Shown here: in pieces, positions 4,781-6,621 of the stretch | How positions within the stretch are numbered: position 1 is the stretch's first letter | How the letters are laid out: every line of letters starts with the position of its first letter | NCBI RefSeq assembly: GCF_050175855.1 | Contig: NZ_JBFXIO010000300.1 | Coordinates: 1 to 6,621 of the forward strand | Origin: Piscinibacter sp050175855 | GTDB lineage: Bacteria; Pseudomonadota; Gammaproteobacteria; Burkholderiales; Burkholderiaceae_C | Length of the DNA stretch: 6,621 nt | Direction: 5' to 3' | Made by a program: the position numbers and the translations under genes | The notes under the pieces: model-generated | What the model saw: only the letters and a program-made list of their open reading frames with translations | Database searches by the model: none | What the model was told of the DNA's origin: nothing

Positions 4781-6499
4781 ATGCTTTCGTCAGCTTCCCA
4801 CGGAGCCTTTCCAGCGTCCGACCCGGGCTTCGCCGCCCTGCCCGTCCCTGACGTGCTAGCAGCGGCCGACGGCCTCGTCAGCCGCATCCGCCTGTGCTTC
4901 GGCCTGTCCCGCGACACCTTCGACGCGGAGGTGCAGCCGCTGCTTCAGCGCTATGCCACGTACGTCCATCTCCTACCCGCCACCGCCGACAACTACTTCA
5001 GCTCACCTGCTGGCCTGCTGAACCTCGGGCTGGAGGTCGCGTTCTACAGCCTGCAAGGCACCGACGCGCACATCTTCTCCGGACGATCGACGATCTCGGC
5101 GCGCCGCCAGCTTGAACCGCGCTGGCGCCTGGCCACCTTCATCGGTGGCCTGTGTTGCGAACTGCACCGGGTGCTCAGCCACCTGATCGTGACCGACGAG
5201 GCGGGCGGCGAGTGGCCGCAGTTCCTCATCCCCCTGGGTGACTGGCTGGCATCGCGCAGTGCCACTCGCTACTTCGTTCGCTGGCGGCCGAACGCCACCG
5301 AGTCACGCGGCCTGGGCGTGTTCGCACTGCCCTTGGTTGTGCCGGGAGCCACGCTCCAGTACCTGGCGCTGGACAACAGCGTCATCGTTCCGCACCTGCT
5401 GTCCAGCATCAGCGGGCAGCCGGTCTACCGTGACCACAACGTCCTCGACGGTCTGGTGCGTCGTTCGCTCGCGCTGGTGATCGACCGGAACCTGCAGGCC
5501 AACGCTGATCGCTACGGAGTGCCGCAGTTTGGCTCGCACCTCGAACGCTACCTGGTCGACGCCATGCGCCGGCTGGCATCCGGCAGTCCCAGTTGGTTCC
5601 CGAACCGGGAGAAGTCGCGCGCCTGGCTTGGGGCCGATGGGCTGTTCCTGCTGTGGCCGCAGGCGGCCCACGATGTCCAGGCACTCCTCGAAGCCGATCA
5701 GCTGGCCGGCATCCCGAAGGCGCCTGAGACGATGCTCGATCTGCTTTTGGAGGCCGGGGTCTTCGTGCGGCAGCCGGACGGTGCCTCGACTTGGTTCGTC
5801 CTGCCGCCTGAGTTGAAGACCGCCGCGGAGGCTGTGAAGCTGGCATCGCCGGCGATCCTGCTGAACGGTGTCACGCCGCCGGCCGAGCCATTGACCATCT
5901 CGTTGGTCTGCCCACCTGGCGCCACGCGGACCACCCAGAAAGCGCCAACGACTGCACCGGCGCCAGCCCCCGCACCGCCGCCCGGCACCCAGTTCTCTTT
6001 GCTCGACGCCACCGAGTTGGCCACATCACCGGCAGCTCGCACATCCCCGCCGCCGCCGGTGCCACAGACCCCGGCACCGCCCTCTGCTGTCGTTGCCGAC
6101 CTGGCCGTCCCGTCGCCGCCCCCTCCGCCCTCCCCGCCGCCGGCCGCGGCGCCGACCTTCAAGCTGAACGCACCCATGCGCCTGAATCCGGCCGTGCGCG
6201 ATGCCCTCGTGGCCGTCGTCAGCACCCTGAACGGGCCGGGCAGCGCTGCGGCCGCCGCACCTGTCGCGGCCGGCCTGTTCGTGCCGCTGGCTGAACTGGA
6301 ACGGCGTGGCGTGCAGCCCGCGCTGGCGGGTCGGGCGCTGGCCGATGTCGGCCTGCTGGTACATGCCGGACGGGATGGCCCGGCCACCGTCACGGCCGAC
6401 TTCCGCGGCGAGCCGACCATCGGGCTCGTCGTTGCCCCAGCCTGCATCGATGGTTTCGACCCTGCCGCCTTCGAGCCGGCCGCGCACGAGGAGCCCTGA
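4781..6499 (+). CDS. TraI_2 (MobH-class) ICE relaxase-family protein with altered HD motif
   Basis: A 572-residue protein of the ICE relaxase family (PFGI-1-type TraI_2). It should nick the element at oriT and lead the single strand to the coupling protein. The N-terminal domain spans about residues 20-345: YATYVHLLPATADNYFSSPA, GLEVAFYSLQGTDAHIFSGR, RRQLEPRWRLATFIGGLCCE, WPQFLIPLGDWL, RYFVRWRPN. A proline-rich linker follows (about 366-456, with PPPPPSPPP). The C-terminal domain (about 459-566) resembles TraI_2_C: LNPAVRDALVAVV, FVPLAELERRGVQ, AGRALADVGLLVHAG. The family's usual HHH and LHDLGK motifs read NYF (71-73) and C-C-E-L-H-R (125-130), so metal binding is uncertain. Start: ATG at 4781 is preferred although no clear ribosome site precedes it; an in-frame GTG at 4724 would add 19 residues. 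A TraD-like gene begins one base after the stop, so the two are translationally linked. Confidence 0.85.
   Translation: MLSSASHGAFPASDPGFAALPVPDVLAAADGLVSRIRLCFGLSRDTFDAEVQPLLQRYATYVHLLPATADNYFSSPAGLLNLGLEVAFYSLQGTDAHIFSGRSTISARRQLEPRWRLATFIGGLCCELHRVLSHLIVTDEAGGEWPQFLIPLGDWLASRSATRYFVRWRPNATESRGLGVFALPLVVPGATLQYLALDNSVIVPHLLSSISGQPVYRDHNVLDGLVRRSLALVIDRNLQANADRYGVPQFGSHLERYLVDAMRRLASGSPSWFPNREKSRAWLGADGLFLLWPQAAHDVQALLEADQLAGIPKAPETMLDLLLEAGVFVRQPDGASTWFVLPPELKTAAEAVKLASPAILLNGVTPPAEPLTISLVCPPGATRTTQKAPTTAPAPAPAPPPGTQFSLLDATELATSPAARTSPPPPVPQTPAPPSAVVADLAVPSPPPPPSPPPAAAPTFKLNAPMRLNPAVRDALVAVVSTLNGPGSAAAAAPVAAGLFVPLAELERRGVQPALAGRALADVGLLVHAGRDGPATVTADFRGEPTIGLVVAPACIDGFDPAAFEPAAHEEP
6488..6493 (+). 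promoter_or_regulatory. Shine-Dalgarno site of the traD-like gene, inside the relaxase gene
   Basis: GAGGAG within the last codons of the relaxase gene lies seven bases before the ATG at 6501. It is the strongest ribosome site in the window and supports 6501, rather than the in-frame ATG at 6507, as the start. It also shows that relaxase and coupling protein are made from one transcript. Confidence 0.7.
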
Positions 6500-6500
6500 C

Positions 6501-6621
6501 ATGCTGATGCGCCGCTACGAGATGCCCTGGCGGCGCGCCTACGAGGTGTACGCCGCCGCCGTCTGGGCATCCGCCCTGCTGTTCTTCGCAGTCACCGGCG
6601 GGCTGGGCCTCCTCCCGCGAC
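6501..6621 (+). CDS. traD: TraD-like conjugative coupling protein, N-terminus only
   Basis: Only the first 40 codons are in the window. They read as a short basic cytoplasmic start (MLMRRYEMPWRRAYEVY) followed by a hydrophobic segment at about residues 18-38 (AAAVWASALLFFAVTGGLGL), the expected first membrane helix of a type IV coupling protein. Such proteins are inner-membrane ATPases that pass the relaxase-DNA complex to the secretion channel. The gene starts one base after the relaxase stop. The identification rests on this N-terminal pattern and on the usual relaxase-TraD order in ICEs of the PFGI-1 and SXT type; the Walker motifs that would prove it are beyond the window. Another small membrane protein is possible. 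Confidence 0.65.
   Translation, partial: MLMRRYEMPWRRAYEVYAAAVWASALLFFAVTGGLGLLPR

Noticed and set aside
5698..6570. A 290-codon minus-strand frame opposite the relaxase C-terminus
   Set aside because: Low-complexity Gly/Ala/Arg sequence produced by reading the proline-rich linker on the opposite strand.

Overview
The window looks like a stretch of the conserved backbone of an integrative and conjugative element (ICE) or related genomic island from a high-GC beta- or gammaproteobacterium. The basis is the gene set: a Toprim-type primase, a DUF932 protein, an FlhD/FlhC-like pair, a TraI_2 (MobH-class) relaxase-family protein, and the first codons of a TraD-like coupling protein. It is not a species identification. 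GC content is high: about 70% in three DUF932 lines counted by eye. The divergently oriented regulator gene is lower, about 57% in three lines.

Layout. 3-899: the 3' part of a primase gene with zinc-ribbon remnant and Toprim domain, followed by a strong intrinsic terminator (920-956). 957-1314: about 360 bp without a credible gene, rich in inverted repeats, forming the leader of the DUF932 gene (1315-2379). 2380-2731: about 350 bp of noncoding sequence holding a long hairpin with a GNRA-type loop (2400-2446), a 10-bp-period direct repeat, an imperfect inverted repeat and a candidate sigma70-type promoter. 2732-3037 and 3062-3721: an FlhD-like and an FlhC-like gene, 24 bp apart and probably co-transcribed. 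3822-4532 (minus): an XRE-family regulator convergent with flhC. 4533-4780: a divergent control region with an 11-bp tandem repeat abutting a 12-bp palindrome and the regulator's candidate -35 box. 4781-6499: a TraI_2 relaxase-family protein. 6501-6621: the start of a TraD-like gene, one base after the relaxase stop.

How the genes may work together (inference). The primase and DUF932 proteins would serve DNA processing or replication of the transferred element. The FlhDC-like pair is the likely master activator of transfer genes, by analogy with SetCD of SXT/R391 and AcaCD of IncC plasmids. The XRE protein may be a repressor or a tuning regulator facing the relaxase-traD operon. The relaxase-family protein and TraD are the nicking and coupling parts of the DNA transfer machinery.

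Most notable points. The TraI_2 protein appears to lack the canonical histidines and the H-D pair expected of MobH relaxases, carrying N-Y-F and C-E instead. The region between the XRE gene and the relaxase gene has a compact arrangement of repeats that could be an operator or part of an oriT. No CRISPR array, rRNA or tRNA gene, or insertion sequence was seen.
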